Below, piece by piece: positions 17,117 to 25,947 of a stretch of DNA of 64,000 nt. A program made the position numbers and the translations under genes. The stretch lies in assembly GCF_049999945.1 (NCBI RefSeq), contig NZ_JBLYUB010000011.1, forward strand, positions 1 through 64,000. Direction: 5' to 3'. The notes under the pieces are model-generated. The model worked only from the letters and a program-made list of their open reading frames with translations, was not told where the DNA came from and searched no databases. Source of the stretch: Planosporangium spinosum. GTDB lineage: Bacteria; Actinomycetota; Actinomycetes; Mycobacteriales; Micromonosporaceae. The stretch's first letter is position 1. Each line of letters opens with the position of its first letter.

Positions 17117-20100
17117 TCAGTTCGTGAGGACGAGCTCCCGTTCGGGTTCCCCCGTCGTCTGCCGGCGCTCGCGGCGGCGGTCGGCGCGGAGTTCGACGGC
17201 GGTGTACAGGGTCGGTACCAGGACCAGCGTGAGCAGCGTCGAACTGAACAGGCCACCGATCACCACGATGGCGAGCGGCTTGGAGATGAAGCCGCCCTCG
17301 CCGGTGAGGCCGAGCGCCATCGGTACCAGCGCGAAGATCGTGGCGAACGCGGTCATCAGGATCGGCCGCAGCCGGCGCCGGCCGCCCTCGATCACGGCGT
17401 CCTGGACGCTCATCCCCTGCCGCCGGTACTGGTTGATCAGGTCCATCAGCACGATCGCGTTGGTGACCACGATCCCGACCAGCATGAGCATGCCGATCAG
17501 CGCGGCGACGCCGAGGGCGGTGCCGGTGACGAGCAGCAGCACCAGCGCGCCGGTGGCGGCGAACGGGATGGAGACCAGCAGCAGCAGCGGTTGGACCAGG
17601 CTCCGGAACGTGGCGACCATGATGAGGAAGACGATCGCGATCGCGGCGACGAGCGCGAGCCCCAGGTCGGCGAAGGCGCTGGACTGGTTCGCCGACACGC
17701 CGCCGATCGTGTACGTCGCGCCGGCCGGCAGGGTGAGCTTGGCCAGCCGGGTGCGCAGTTCGCTACTGGCGGCGCCGGTGTTGTTGCCGGTCGCCGTGCC
17801 GCTCACGGTGGCGCTGCGGGCGCCGTCGGTCCGGCTGATCTGCACCGGGCCCGGCTCCTGCGTGACCTCGGCGACCTGGTCGAGGCGGACCGCACCGGCC
17901 GCGGTCGGGACGGTCAGCGCCTTGATCGCGTCCAGGTCGGCCGGCGCGGAACCGCCGCGCAGCACGACGTCACGGGCGGCGCCGTCGATGGTGACCTGGG
18001 TGACCGTGCTGCCCCGGAGGGCCTGTCCCACCAACTGCCCGATGGCGGCCTGGTTCAGCCCGTACCGCGCCGCCTGGTCGGATCTGACCGTGACCTGGAT
18101 GCGCGGGGTGCTCTCGCTCAGGTCGCTGCTGACGTCGACGACATGCGGGATGCCGGCCATCGCCGTGCGGACCTGCTCCGCGGCGCGTGAGAGTACCTGC
18201 GGGTCGGTGGCCTGCACGGTCACCTCGAGGCCGCCTGCGTTGAACCCGCCCCCGCCGGAGCCGACGCTGATCTTGCCGACCCCGGTGAGCCCGCCCACCT
18301 TGTCCCGGACGGCGTTCTCCAGCTTCGTGATGTCGGTGCCGTCCTTGGCCATGATCGAGTAGCTGGCCGTGTTCGCGGCGGCCGCGCCGCCGAAGCTGAA
18401 CGTGCCGCGGCCACCGATGCTGACCTGGTAGGAGGCGATCTCCGGGAACCCGGCGAGCACGCCTTCGACCCGCTTCGCCGCGGCGTCGGTCGCCTCCAGG
18501 CTGGTGCTGACCGGCATGGTCTGGGTCAGGTTGAAGGTGTTCTGACCGGACCGGTCCAGGAAGTTCGTCTTCAGGGCGGGTACCAGGGCGAACGTGCCGA
18601 CCAGCAACACCACCGCGAGCGCGACGGTCGACCAGCGGTGCCCGGTGGCCCAGCGGATCACCGGCACGTACGCGCGCTGCAGGGCGCCGTTGCGCTCGCG
18701 GGCCTCGGCTTCCGCCCGGAACGCCTCCGCGTCGCCGGAGTGCTTCGGCGGCTTCAGGAACCAGTACGCGAGCACCGGGATCACGGTCAACGCGACGAGC
18801 AGCGAGGCGAGCAGGGCCACCACGACCGTGATCGCGAACGAGCTGAACAGCTGCCCGATGAGGCCGCTGACGAAGGCGATCGGCGCGAAGACCGCGACCG
18901 TGGTCAGGGTGGAGGCGGTGACCGCGCCGGCCACCTCGCGGACCGCGGTGATGACCGCGGTCGTCTTGTCCTCGCCGTACCCGAGGTGACGTTTGATGTT
19001 CTCCAGCACCACGATCGAGTCGTCGACGACCCGGCCGATCGCGATGGTCAGCGCGCCGAGGGTAAGGATGTTCAGCGAGTACCCGCCGGTGGACAGCCCG
19101 ATCAGCGCGATCACCACCGACAGCGGGATCGACACGGCGGTGACCAGCGTCGAGCGCACCGACAGCAGGAACACCAGGATCACGATTACGGCCATCGCCA
19201 GACCGAGCAGCCCCTCGGTGGTCAGCCCCCGGATCGACCGCTCCACGTAGGGCGCCTGGTCGTAGACCACGGTGAGCTGGGTGTCGCCCCCGAGTGTGCG
19301 GGTCAGCGCGGGCAGCTTGTCACGCACCGCGTGGGAGATCGACACCGCGTTGCCGTCGGACTTCTGGGTGATGGAGATGCCCAGACTCGGCTTGCCGTTG
19401 GTACGGGTCAGCGACGTCGCCGGGGCGTACTCGTCGGTGACGGTGGCGACGTCACCGAGGCGTACCGGTGTCGGGGCCGCTGTCGGGGCCGCCTGGCCAC
19501 CGCCCGGGCCGGCCGCCGTCGCGCCGGTGCGGCTCTGGGCGCCGGCCCCGCTCGTCCCGGCTCCGGCCCCGGTCGCGCCGGCTCCGGCGGACCCTGTGGA
19601 CGGCATGAGGTACAGGTTGCGGATGTCGTCGAGCGCGGTGATCCGGCTGCCGACCTGTACGGTCAGGGTCTTGTCGCCGCTGGTCACCGAGCCGGCCGGG
19701 ACCGGCGTGCTGCTGGCCGTCAGCGCCGAGGTGATGGCTGTCGCGCTCAGCCCCGCGGCCGCCAGCTTCGCCTGGTCGGGCCGGATCGTGACGACCTTGT
19801 CCCGGGTGCCCTGCAGGGTCACCCGGTTGACACCGTCGATACCGGTGAGCTCCGGCAGCACCGACTTGTTGATCTTTTCGGCGAGCTGCTGCTGGTCGCC
19901 GGTCGAGCCGACCGCGAGCTGTACCACCGGGATGTCGTCGGTGCTGCCGGCGACCACCTGCGGGGTGACCGTCGACGGCAGCTGCCGGGAGACCTGGTTG
20001 ACCGCGTCCTGGATCTTGGAGACGGCACCGGCGACGTCCGTGCCGTACTCGAACTGGACCTGGACGCTCGCGGAGCCCTCCCGCGACGTCGAGACCACGT

Positions 20101-20338
20101 CGGTGACGCCGGAGATGCCGCGCACCCGCTCCTCGATCGGCACCGTGACCTGCTGCTCCACCACGTCCGGCGCGGCTCCCGGATAGGTCGCCACGACCGA
20201 CGCCGCCGGGAACTCCAACGAGGGGAACAGCTGCTGCTTCAACCGGGGAACGGTGAAGACACCGAACGCGGTCACGATGATCGCCATCAACGCGACGATT
20301 CCGCGGTTGGCGAGGCTGAGTCTGGCCAGGAAAGTCAC
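17117..20338 (-). CDS. AcrB/SwrC-type RND efflux permease
   Basis: 1073 residues with the full HAE-1 RND plan: TM1, a large periplasm-equivalent loop, TM2-6, a second loop, TM7-12. Visible motifs include FPSLEFPAASVVATYPGAAPD near residue 36 and the TM4 proton-relay stretch TLGALTIAIGRVVDDSIVVLENI. The second half contains VGIVVTNAIVLMDLINQYRRQG. The first loop has an unusual Gly/Ala/Thr-rich insert of ~45 residues (about 248-290). No membrane-fusion partner or outer-membrane channel is encoded nearby, as expected for a monoderm. The two-component genes immediately upstream in the same orientation probably control it. Confidence 0.9.
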   Translation of the reverse strand: MTFLARLSLANRGIVALMAIIVTAFGVFTVPRLKQQLFPSLEFPAASVVATYPGAAPDVVEQQVTVPIEERVRGISGVTDVVSTSREGSASVQVQFEYGTDVAGAVSKIQDAVNQVSRQLPSTVTPQVVAGSTDDIPVVQLAVGSTGDQQQLAEKINKSVLPELTGIDGVNRVTLQGTRDKVVTIRPDQAKLAAAGLSATAITSALTASSTPVPAGSVTSGDKTLTVQVGSRITALDDIRNLYLMPSTGSAGAGATGAGAGTSGAGAQSRTGATAAGPGGGQAAPTAAPTPVRLGDVATVTDEYAPATSLTRTNGKPSLGISITQKSDGNAVSISHAVRDKLPALTRTLGGDTQLTVVYDQAPYVERSIRGLTTEGLLGLAMAVIVILVFLLSVRSTLVTAVSIPLSVVIALIGLSTGGYSLNILTLGALTIAIGRVVDDSIVVLENIKRHLGYGEDKTTAVITAVREVAGAVTASTLTTVAVFAPIAFVSGLIGQLFSSFAITVVVALLASLLVALTVIPVLAYWFLKPPKHSGDAEAFRAEAEARERNGALQRAYVPVIRWATGHRWSTVALAVVLLVGTFALVPALKTNFLDRSGQNTFNLTQTMPVSTSLEATDAAAKRVEGVLAGFPEIASYQVSIGGRGTFSFGGAAAANTASYSIMAKDGTDITKLENAVRDKVGGLTGVGKISVGSGGGGFNAGGLEVTVQATDPQVLSRAAEQVRTAMAGIPHVVDVSSDLSESTPRIQVTVRSDQAARYGLNQAAIGQLVGQALRGSTVTQVTIDGAARDVVLRGGSAPADLDAIKALTVPTAAGAVRLDQVAEVTQEPGPVQISRTDGARSATVSGTATGNNTGAASSELRTRLAKLTLPAGATYTIGGVSANQSSAFADLGLALVAAIAIVFLIMVATFRSLVQPLLLLVSIPFAATGALVLLLVTGTALGVAALIGMLMLVGIVVTNAIVLMDLINQYRRQGMSVQDAVIEGGRRRLRPILMTAFATIFALVPMALGLTGEGGFISKPLAIVVIGGLFSSTLLTLVLVPTLYTAVELRADRRRERRQTTGEPERELVLTN

Positions 20339-20427
20339 CCGTCAACAATGGCGGCAGTTCCGGCCGTCGGCATCCGCCGCCGGAGGCAATGCGACATACC
20401 GCACCCGCGGTATGCCGCCGTCGACGG

Positions 20428-21105
20428 CTACTGCGTCGGGTCGCCCGCCCGCACCAGGCCGCTCTGGTACGCGATGACGACGAGCTGCGCCCGGTCTCGC
20501 GCACCGAGCTTCATCATCGCCCGGTTGACGTGGGTCTTCGCGGTCAGCGGCGACACGTACAGCCGCTCGGCGATCTCGTCGTTGGACAGTCCGGCCGCGA
20601 CGAGCGACAGAACCTCGCGCTCGCGGTCGGTCAGCGCCTGCAACCGCTCCGGTGCGGCCAGCGCGGTCTGGTCGGGCTGGGCCAGGAACCGGGCGATGAG
20701 CGACTTCGTCGCCCGCGGTGAGAGCAGCGCGTCCCCGCCGGCCACGGTGCGGATCGCGGCGAGCAGTTCCGCCGGCTCCACGCCCTTGCCCACGAAGCCG
20801 CTGGCGCCCGCGCGCAGCGCCCGCACCACGTACTCGTCGATCTCGAACGTCGTCAGGATCAGCACCCGGACACCGGCCAGGTCCTCGTCGGCCGTGATCG
20901 CCTCGGTCGCCGCCAGCCCGTCCATGTCCGGCATGCGGATGTCCATCAGTACCACGTCGGCGCGGGTACGGCGGGCCAGGTCGACCGCCTCGCGCCCGTT
21001 CGAGGCGTCACCGACGACCTCCAGGTCCTCGGCCGAGCCGATGAGGACCCGGAACCCGGCCCGGATCAGCGCCTGGTCGTCGGCGAGCAGTACCCGGATC
21101 GTCAC
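20428..21105 (-). CDS. NarL/LuxR-family response regulator
   Basis: 225 residues. The receiver domain has the acidic pocket DD at 9-10, the phospho-acceptor D55 (VVLMDIRMPDMDG) and K104 in FVGKG. A LuxR helix-turn-helix follows (~155-215: LTDREREVLSLVAAGLSNDEI, TAKTHVNRAMMKLGARDR). ATG 21105 overlaps the histidine kinase stop by four bases (ATGA), so the pair is translationally coupled. It should be phosphorylated by that kinase, and the RND pump gene 90 bp downstream is its most obvious target. Confidence 0.92.
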   Translation of the reverse strand: MTIRVLLADDQALIRAGFRVLIGSAEDLEVVGDASNGREAVDLARRTRADVVLMDIRMPDMDGLAATEAITADEDLAGVRVLILTTFEIDEYVVRALRAGASGFVGKGVEPAELLAAIRTVAGGDALLSPRATKSLIARFLAQPDQTALAAPERLQALTDREREVLSLVAAGLSNDEIAERLYVSPLTAKTHVNRAMMKLGARDRAQLVVIAYQSGLVRAGDPTQ

Positions 21106-22283
21106 GCCGGCTCCTCGGGCGGCAGCGGCAACACCGCGTGTACCCGGAAATCCCCCGCGCCGGTCGGCCCGGCCGTGAGCGTACCGCCGACCGCGGTGGC
21201 CCGCTCGCGCATGCCGAGCAGCCCGTGCCCGGTACCGGTGGCCGCCTTCGCGGCCGCCCCACCCACGTTGCGGATATCGATGCGCAACCGGTCCGGCGCG
21301 AAACCGACCGCCAGCCGCGCCGCCGCGCCGCCGCCGTGTTTGTGCACGTTGGTCAGCGACTCCTGCACCACCCGGTACGCGGCGAGGTCGACCGTCGGCG
21401 GCAGCGGCCGGGGCCGGCCGGACAGCTCGAGTTCGACGGCGAGCCCGGCGGCGTGGAACGTGCCGACCAGTTCGTCGAGCCGGGCCAGGCTGGGCGCGGG
21501 TTCGGTCGGGGCCGTGGAGTCACCGGACTGGCGCATGACGCTCAGCATGACGGACAACTCCTCCAGCACGGTCCGGCTGGCCTGCCGGATGTGGCCGAGC
21601 GCCTGCTCGGCGACCTCCGGCTGCGCGCGCAGCACGTGCGTGGCCACCCCTGCCTGCACGTTGATCATGGCGATGTGGTGGGCCACCACGTCGTGCAGTT
21701 CCCGCGCGATCCGCAGCCGCTCCTCCACCACCCGGCGGCGCGCCTCCTCCTCCCGGCTCTCCTCGGCCCGCCGGGCGCGCTCCTCCACGGCCGCCACGTA
21801 CGCCCGCCGGCTGCGCACCGCGTCGCCGGCTGCGGCCGCGAGGCAGACCCAGGCGATCATCCCGGCGACCGCCGGGCTCAGCCAGGACTTCTCGGTAAAG
21901 ACCATCTGTGCGCCGGCCAGCATCACGGCGGTGACGGACGCCGCTATCCAGGTCGTGGCCCGGTCGGTGGCCAGCGCGAGCGTGTAGATCGCGATCAACG
22001 TGGCCAGCACGAACGCGGGGCGGGCCTGGCCGCGCGCGACGGACACCACCGCCACGACACCGGCGACCACGAGCACCTGCAGCGGCCAGCGGCGCCGCCC
22101 GACGAGGATCGCGCCCGCCAGCAGACTGAGCACGACGGTGGTCACGGTGAGGTGGCCGCGCTCCTCGGGCGGGCCGGCCACCTGCACCACGATCGTCAGC
22201 GCGGCGACGGCGACGGCCACGGCGAGGTCGACGCCGGAGGGGTGCGACCGGACAGCACGGCGCCACCCGACGAAACGGGACAT
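21102..22283 (-). CDS. NarL-group sensor histidine kinase
   Basis: 393 residues. Five to six N-terminal membrane helices with very short extracellular loops (~10-165) suggest an intramembrane or envelope-stress sensor. The HisKA_3 dimerisation box ERLRIARELHDVVAHHIAMI holds the phospho-histidine, and the GHKL ATPase has NVHKHGG, DIRNVG and GTGHGLLGMRER. It signals to the coupled response regulator. ATG 22283 (MSRFVGWRRAV) is chosen; the frame extends to 22361 without a better ribosome site. Confidence 0.9.
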   Translation of the reverse strand: MSRFVGWRRAVRSHPSGVDLAVAVAVAALTIVVQVAGPPEERGHLTVTTVVLSLLAGAILVGRRRWPLQVLVVAGVVAVVSVARGQARPAFVLATLIAIYTLALATDRATTWIAASVTAVMLAGAQMVFTEKSWLSPAVAGMIAWVCLAAAAGDAVRSRRAYVAAVEERARRAEESREEEARRRVVEERLRIARELHDVVAHHIAMINVQAGVATHVLRAQPEVAEQALGHIRQASRTVLEELSVMLSVMRQSGDSTAPTEPAPSLARLDELVGTFHAAGLAVELELSGRPRPLPPTVDLAAYRVVQESLTNVHKHGGGAAARLAVGFAPDRLRIDIRNVGGAAAKAATGTGHGLLGMRERATAVGGTLTAGPTGAGDFRVHAVLPLPPEEPA

Positions 22284-22372
22284 GACGCCACGGTACGGCA
22301 GCCGTACCGTGGTCAACGTCGTGCCGCGACGGTACGCGCGCCTACTACCGGCGCAGTACACACCGCCCGCTC

Positions 22373-22437
22373 CCCCATGATCACGAATACTTCTCCGCCC
22401 CGTGACACGGAAGAATTTCCGTGATCAATGGGGGGAG
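22373..22437. repeat. GATCAC-headed long inverted repeat in divergent spacer
   Basis: CTCCCCCATGATCACG on the left faces CGTGATCAATGGGGGGAG on the right, with partly paired inner arms (ACTTCTCCG / CGGAAGAA). It lies between the divergent kinase and exonuclease III genes, so it is not a simple terminator. It shares the GATCAC head with the hairpin at 17054. Confidence 0.65.
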
Positions 22438-22487
22438 ATCGGCAGGGCAGTGGTCACGGCCGGCCGGGCGTACGGCACGCTGGACGG

Positions 22488-23258
22488 ATGCGCCTCGCCA
22501 CGTGGAACGTCAACTCGGTACGGGCCCGGCTGCCGCGCCTGCTGGAGTGGCTCGCCACGACCAAGCCGGACGTCGTCTGCCTACAGGAGACCAAGTGCCC
22601 GGCCGACGGCTTCCCGGCGGACGAGGTCGCCGAGCTCGGGTACGCCACCGCCGCGCACGGCCTCGGCCGGTGGAACGGCGTGGCCTTGCTGTCCCGGGTC
22701 GGGCTCGACGACGTCACGCGGGGCTTCGCCGGCGAGCCGGGCTTCCCCGACCCGGAGGCGCGGGCGATCGCGGCGACGTGCGAGGGCGTACGGGTCTGGT
22801 CGGTGTACGTGCCCAACGGCCGCACGCCGGACGACCCGCACTACACGTACAAGCTGGCCTGGCTGGCCGGGCTGCGCGACTCGCTCGCGGCCGACGTCGC
22901 CGCCGGCCGCCCGGTCGCCGTCTGCGGTGACTTCAACGTCGCCCCGACCGACGCCGACGTGTGGGACCCGGCCCTGTTCGTCGGCTCGACGCACGTCACC
23001 GCGCCGGAGCGGCAGGCGCTGGCCGACATCCGAGCGGTCGGGTTCCACGACGTGGTGCCCCGGCCCATGAAGGGCGACAACCCGTTCACCTACTGGGACT
23101 ACCGCGCCGGCATGTTCCACCAGGACAAGGGCATGCGCATCGACCTGGTCCACCTCACCGGCGACCTGGCGGGCGGGGTGCGGTCGGCGTACATCGACCG
23201 GGAGGCCCGCAAGGGCAAGGGCCCGTCCGACCACGCACCGGTCGTCGTCGACCTGTGA
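22488..23258 (+). CDS. xth: Exodeoxyribonuclease III (Xth-type AP endonuclease)
   Basis: 256 residues of the endonuclease/exonuclease/phosphatase fold: RLATWNVNSVRARL (N7), VCLQETKCP (E34), SVYVPNGRTPDDPHYTYKL, VCGDFNVAPTDADVW and a terminal GPSDHAPVVVDL with the catalytic Asp-His. It repairs abasic sites and degrades 3' ends in duplex DNA. ATG 22488 is used; upstream in-frame codons precede the conserved MRLATWN start. It is monocistronic, and its 3' end faces an MFS gene across paired-palindrome copy 2. Confidence 0.93.
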   Translation: MRLATWNVNSVRARLPRLLEWLATTKPDVVCLQETKCPADGFPADEVAELGYATAAHGLGRWNGVALLSRVGLDDVTRGFAGEPGFPDPEARAIAATCEGVRVWSVYVPNGRTPDDPHYTYKLAWLAGLRDSLAADVAAGRPVAVCGDFNVAPTDADVWDPALFVGSTHVTAPERQALADIRAVGFHDVVPRPMKGDNPFTYWDYRAGMFHQDKGMRIDLVHLTGDLAGGVRSAYIDREARKGKGPSDHAPVVVDL

Positions 23259-23311
23259 CCGCCGGCGGCTCCCGAACGCCATGCCGTCGTCCGCCAGGTC
23301 TGACCGTCAAG

Positions 23312-23390
23312 ACCGTCACAACTTCCGAGAAGTTGTGGTCTCCAGGCACTCCGATGACCACAACTTCCGGCACGTTGTGACGATCTTGGC
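23312..23390. repeat. Paired-palindrome intergenic element, copy 2
   Basis: ACAACTTCCGAGAAGTTGT (23318-23336) and ACAACTTCCGGCACGTTGT (23360-23378), with GTGGTCTCC and GATGACCAC inward flanks and CGATCTTGG on the right. It lies at the convergent junction of exonuclease III and an MFS gene. Same design as copies at 5821 and 40804. Confidence 0.8.
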
Positions 23391-23428
23391 GTTGGCCCGC
23401 CGTGGGCCGGCCACCCCGGGGCCGCGGG

Positions 23429-24730
23429 TCAGCCGGCCGTAGCCGGGGCCGGCTCGGACACCGTGGCCGGGGCCGGCCCGGACGTCGTGGCCGGCGTGCC
23501 CCGGCGGCGCAGCAGCAGTGACAGCGCGGCGGCGGCCAGGGCGAGCCCGCCGGCCACGTACCAGGCGAGGGTGTAGGTGCCGAGCCGGTCGCGGACGAGT
23601 CCCGCGGCCGCGGCCGCGAACGCGGCACCGACCTGGTGGGAGGCGAACACCCAGCCGAAGACCACGGGCGCGCCGGCGCCGAAGTACTCCCGGCACAGCG
23701 CGACGGTCGGTGGCACGGTCGCCACCCAGTCCAGCCCGTAGAACAGGATGAACACCAGCATGCTCGGGTGTGCCGTGGCACCGAACAGGCTGGGCAGGAC
23801 CAGCAGCGAGCCGCCGCGCAACGCGTAGTAGACGCCGAGCAGCAGCCGGCTGTCCACCCGGTCGGTCAGCCAGCCGGACGCGACCGTACCCGCGATGTCG
23901 AAGATGCCGATCAGGGCGAGCAGGCTCGCCGCGGCGGTCTCCGGCATGCCGTGGTCGTGCGCGGCCGGAATGAAATGCGTGCCGACCAGGCCGTTCGTGG
24001 TCGCGCCGCAGATCGCGAAGCCCCCGGCGAGCAGCCAGAACGCCCGGGTACGGGCGGCTGACCCGAGTGCGCCGAGCGCCCGTCGCGCCGCGCCGGACGC
24101 CACGGGCGCGGTCGCGGCGTCGTCGCCGGTGGCGCCGTAGGCGCGCACACCGAGGTCGCGGGGGTGGTCGCGCAGGCGCCAGAGCACCAGCGGCACGACG
24201 GCCAGCGCCGAGCCGGCGACCGTCAGCGCCGCCGCCCGCCAGCCGTGGCGCTGCACCAGGTACGCCAGCAGCGGCAGGAACACCAGTTGGCCGGCCGCGC
24301 CGCCGGCGGTGAGCACGCCGGTCACCAGGCCGCGTCGGCGCACGAACCACCGGCCGGTGATCGTCGCGACGAACGACAGCGCCATCGAGCCGGTGCCGAG
24401 TCCGACGAGGACACCCCAGAGCAGGATCAGCTCGATGCTCGACTTCATGAACACGGTCAGGCCGCTGCCGGCGGCCACCAGGACCAGAGCGCACGCCACC
24501 ACCGCGCGGATGCCGAACCGCTCCATCAGCGCGGCGGCGAACGGCGCGGTCAGCCCGTACAGGACGAGGTTGATCGAGACCGCGGCCGAGATGACGGCGA
24601 GCGGCCAGCCGAACTCGTCGTGCAGCGGGTGCAGCATGACGCCGGGCGTGGCCCGGAAGCCGGCGGCGCCGACTCCGGCGACGAACGCGACGGTGGCGAC
24701 GATCCAGGCGGGATGGGGGCGGCGGGTCAC
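23429..24730 (-). CDS. MFS transporter (monocarboxylate/OFA-like)
   Basis: 433 residues, 12 membrane helices. It begins RRPHPAWIVATVAFVAGVG. FGWPLAVISAAVSIN follows TM1, and GLVTGVLTAGGAAGQLVFLPL and the second-half FGWVFASHQVGAAFAA are typical of the oxalate/formate-monocarboxylate branch. The substrate is unknown. The last ~25 residues are a Pro/Ala/Thr repeat (PAPATVSEPAPATAG). The start is GTG 24730; the open frame continues upstream through an opposing gene and is rejected. It is divergent from a GlxA regulator by 72 bp, which may control it. Confidence 0.85.
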   Translation of the reverse strand: MTRRPHPAWIVATVAFVAGVGAAGFRATPGVMLHPLHDEFGWPLAVISAAVSINLVLYGLTAPFAAALMERFGIRAVVACALVLVAAGSGLTVFMKSSIELILLWGVLVGLGTGSMALSFVATITGRWFVRRRGLVTGVLTAGGAAGQLVFLPLLAYLVQRHGWRAAALTVAGSALAVVPLVLWRLRDHPRDLGVRAYGATGDDAATAPVASGAARRALGALGSAARTRAFWLLAGGFAICGATTNGLVGTHFIPAAHDHGMPETAAASLLALIGIFDIAGTVASGWLTDRVDSRLLLGVYYALRGGSLLVLPSLFGATAHPSMLVFILFYGLDWVATVPPTVALCREYFGAGAPVVFGWVFASHQVGAAFAAAAAGLVRDRLGTYTLAWYVAGGLALAAAALSLLLRRRGTPATTSGPAPATVSEPAPATAG

Positions 24731-24802
24731 GCCGACCAGTGTCGACCAGGCCGGTAGCGGTCGGCGACTGGCCGGTTGGCCATCATGCGCAAGAATCGGG
24801 CC

Positions 24803-25783
24803 ATGGCCACCCGTCACCGCGTCGCCGTCCTCGCGCTCGACCAGGTCGTCGCCTTCGACCTGGGGGTGCCGTCCCAGGTGTTCGGCGCCGCCCGCACCTC
24901 GTCCGGCGAGCGGCTGTACACGGTCGTCACCTGTACTCCGGACGGCGGCCCGGTCAGCAGCACCGGCGGGTTCGCGGTCGTACCGGAAGCGGACCTTTCG
25001 GCCACCGAGACCGCGGACACCGTGGTCGTGCCCGGCATCCGCGGCGGTCCGCCGCTGACCGACGGCACCGTCGACGCGAAGGTGGCCGCCGCGCTCGTCG
25101 CGGCCCGCGACCGGGGCGCCCGGGTCATGTCGATCTGCACCGCCGCCTCGGTGCTCGCCGCCGCGGGCCTGCTCGACGACCGGCCGGCCACGACCCACTG
25201 GTACTACGCCGACCTGTTCCGGCGCCTGTACCCGCGGGTCCGGCTCGACCCGTCGGTGCTGTTCGTCGACGACGGCGAGGTGCTCACCTCGGCCGGCGTC
25301 GCCGCCGGGGTGGACCTCTGCCTGCACGTCGTCCGCCGCGACCACGGCAGCGAGGTCGCCAACCGGTCGGCTCGCCGGTGCGTCGTACCGCCGTGGCGCG
25401 ACGGTGGCCAGGCGCAGTACATCGAGCATCCGCTGCCGCGTGACACGGAGGCCACGACCGCCCCGGCGCGCGGCTGGGCCCTGGCGCACCTGGGTGACCC
25501 ACTCACCCTTGCGGTGCTGGCCGAACGGACGAACATGAGCGTCCGGACGTTCACCCGTCGGTTCCGCGCGGAGACCGGCATGAGCCCCACTCGTTGGCTG
25601 CTCCAGCAACGAATCGATCGAGCCCGGTCGCTACTGGAGACCACCGATCTGAGCGTGGAGCGGATCGCCCGGCAGGCCGGCCTGGGCACGGCAACCTCGC
25701 TGCGCCAACACTTACGCGCGACGATCGGGGTGTCGCCGACGGCATACCGGCGCACCTTCACCCGCGACGGCGCGTCGCGATGA
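24803..25783 (+). CDS. GlxA-family (DJ-1/PfpI + AraC) transcriptional regulator
   Basis: 326 residues. The N-terminal DJ-1/PfpI-like domain (~5-170) has the nucleophile elbow MSICTAASVLAAAGLL with C112. The C-terminal AraC domain (~225-320) has two helix-turn-helices: LTLAVLAERTNMSVRTFTRRF and VERIARQAGLGTATSLRQHL. ATG 24803 starts the conserved core, and a weak AAGAAT box seven bases upstream would allow a leaderless transcript. It probably regulates the divergent MFS gene. A 21-bp tandem duplication (25765-25806) spans its stop codon. Confidence 0.88.
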   Translation: MATRHRVAVLALDQVVAFDLGVPSQVFGAARTSSGERLYTVVTCTPDGGPVSSTGGFAVVPEADLSATETADTVVVPGIRGGPPLTDGTVDAKVAAALVAARDRGARVMSICTAASVLAAAGLLDDRPATTHWYYADLFRRLYPRVRLDPSVLFVDDGEVLTSAGVAAGVDLCLHVVRRDHGSEVANRSARRCVVPPWRDGGQAQYIEHPLPRDTEATTAPARGWALAHLGDPLTLAVLAERTNMSVRTFTRRFRAETGMSPTRWLLQQRIDRARSLLETTDLSVERIARQAGLGTATSLRQHLRATIGVSPTAYRRTFTRDGASR

Positions 25784-25806
25784 CACGACGGCGCGTCGCG
25801 ATGACG
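25765..25806. repeat. 21-bp tandem duplication across the glxA-like stop
   Basis: Two copies beginning CGACGGCGCGTCGCG (25765-25785 and 25786-25806), differing only in the last base. The first copy supplies the last codons and the TGA. Confidence 0.75.
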
Positions 25807-25947
25807 CACCGACCGCATCGGCGCCTACATTACGGGTGGTAGTCGGCACCGTATGCAGCCGTGATGGCAGCCACGGGACTCCCTCGACCTGGCGAACAGC
25901 CGCTACCGTGTACCGAGGTTCGCTCAGTGCCGACAGATGGGAGCGCG

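Noticed and set aside
18638..21178. Very long open frame (over 800 codons) on the plus strand opposite the RND pump and response regulator
   Set aside because: Antisense shadow of GC-rich codons; Arg/Gly/His-rich translation with no domain, and the minus-strand genes have clear motifs.
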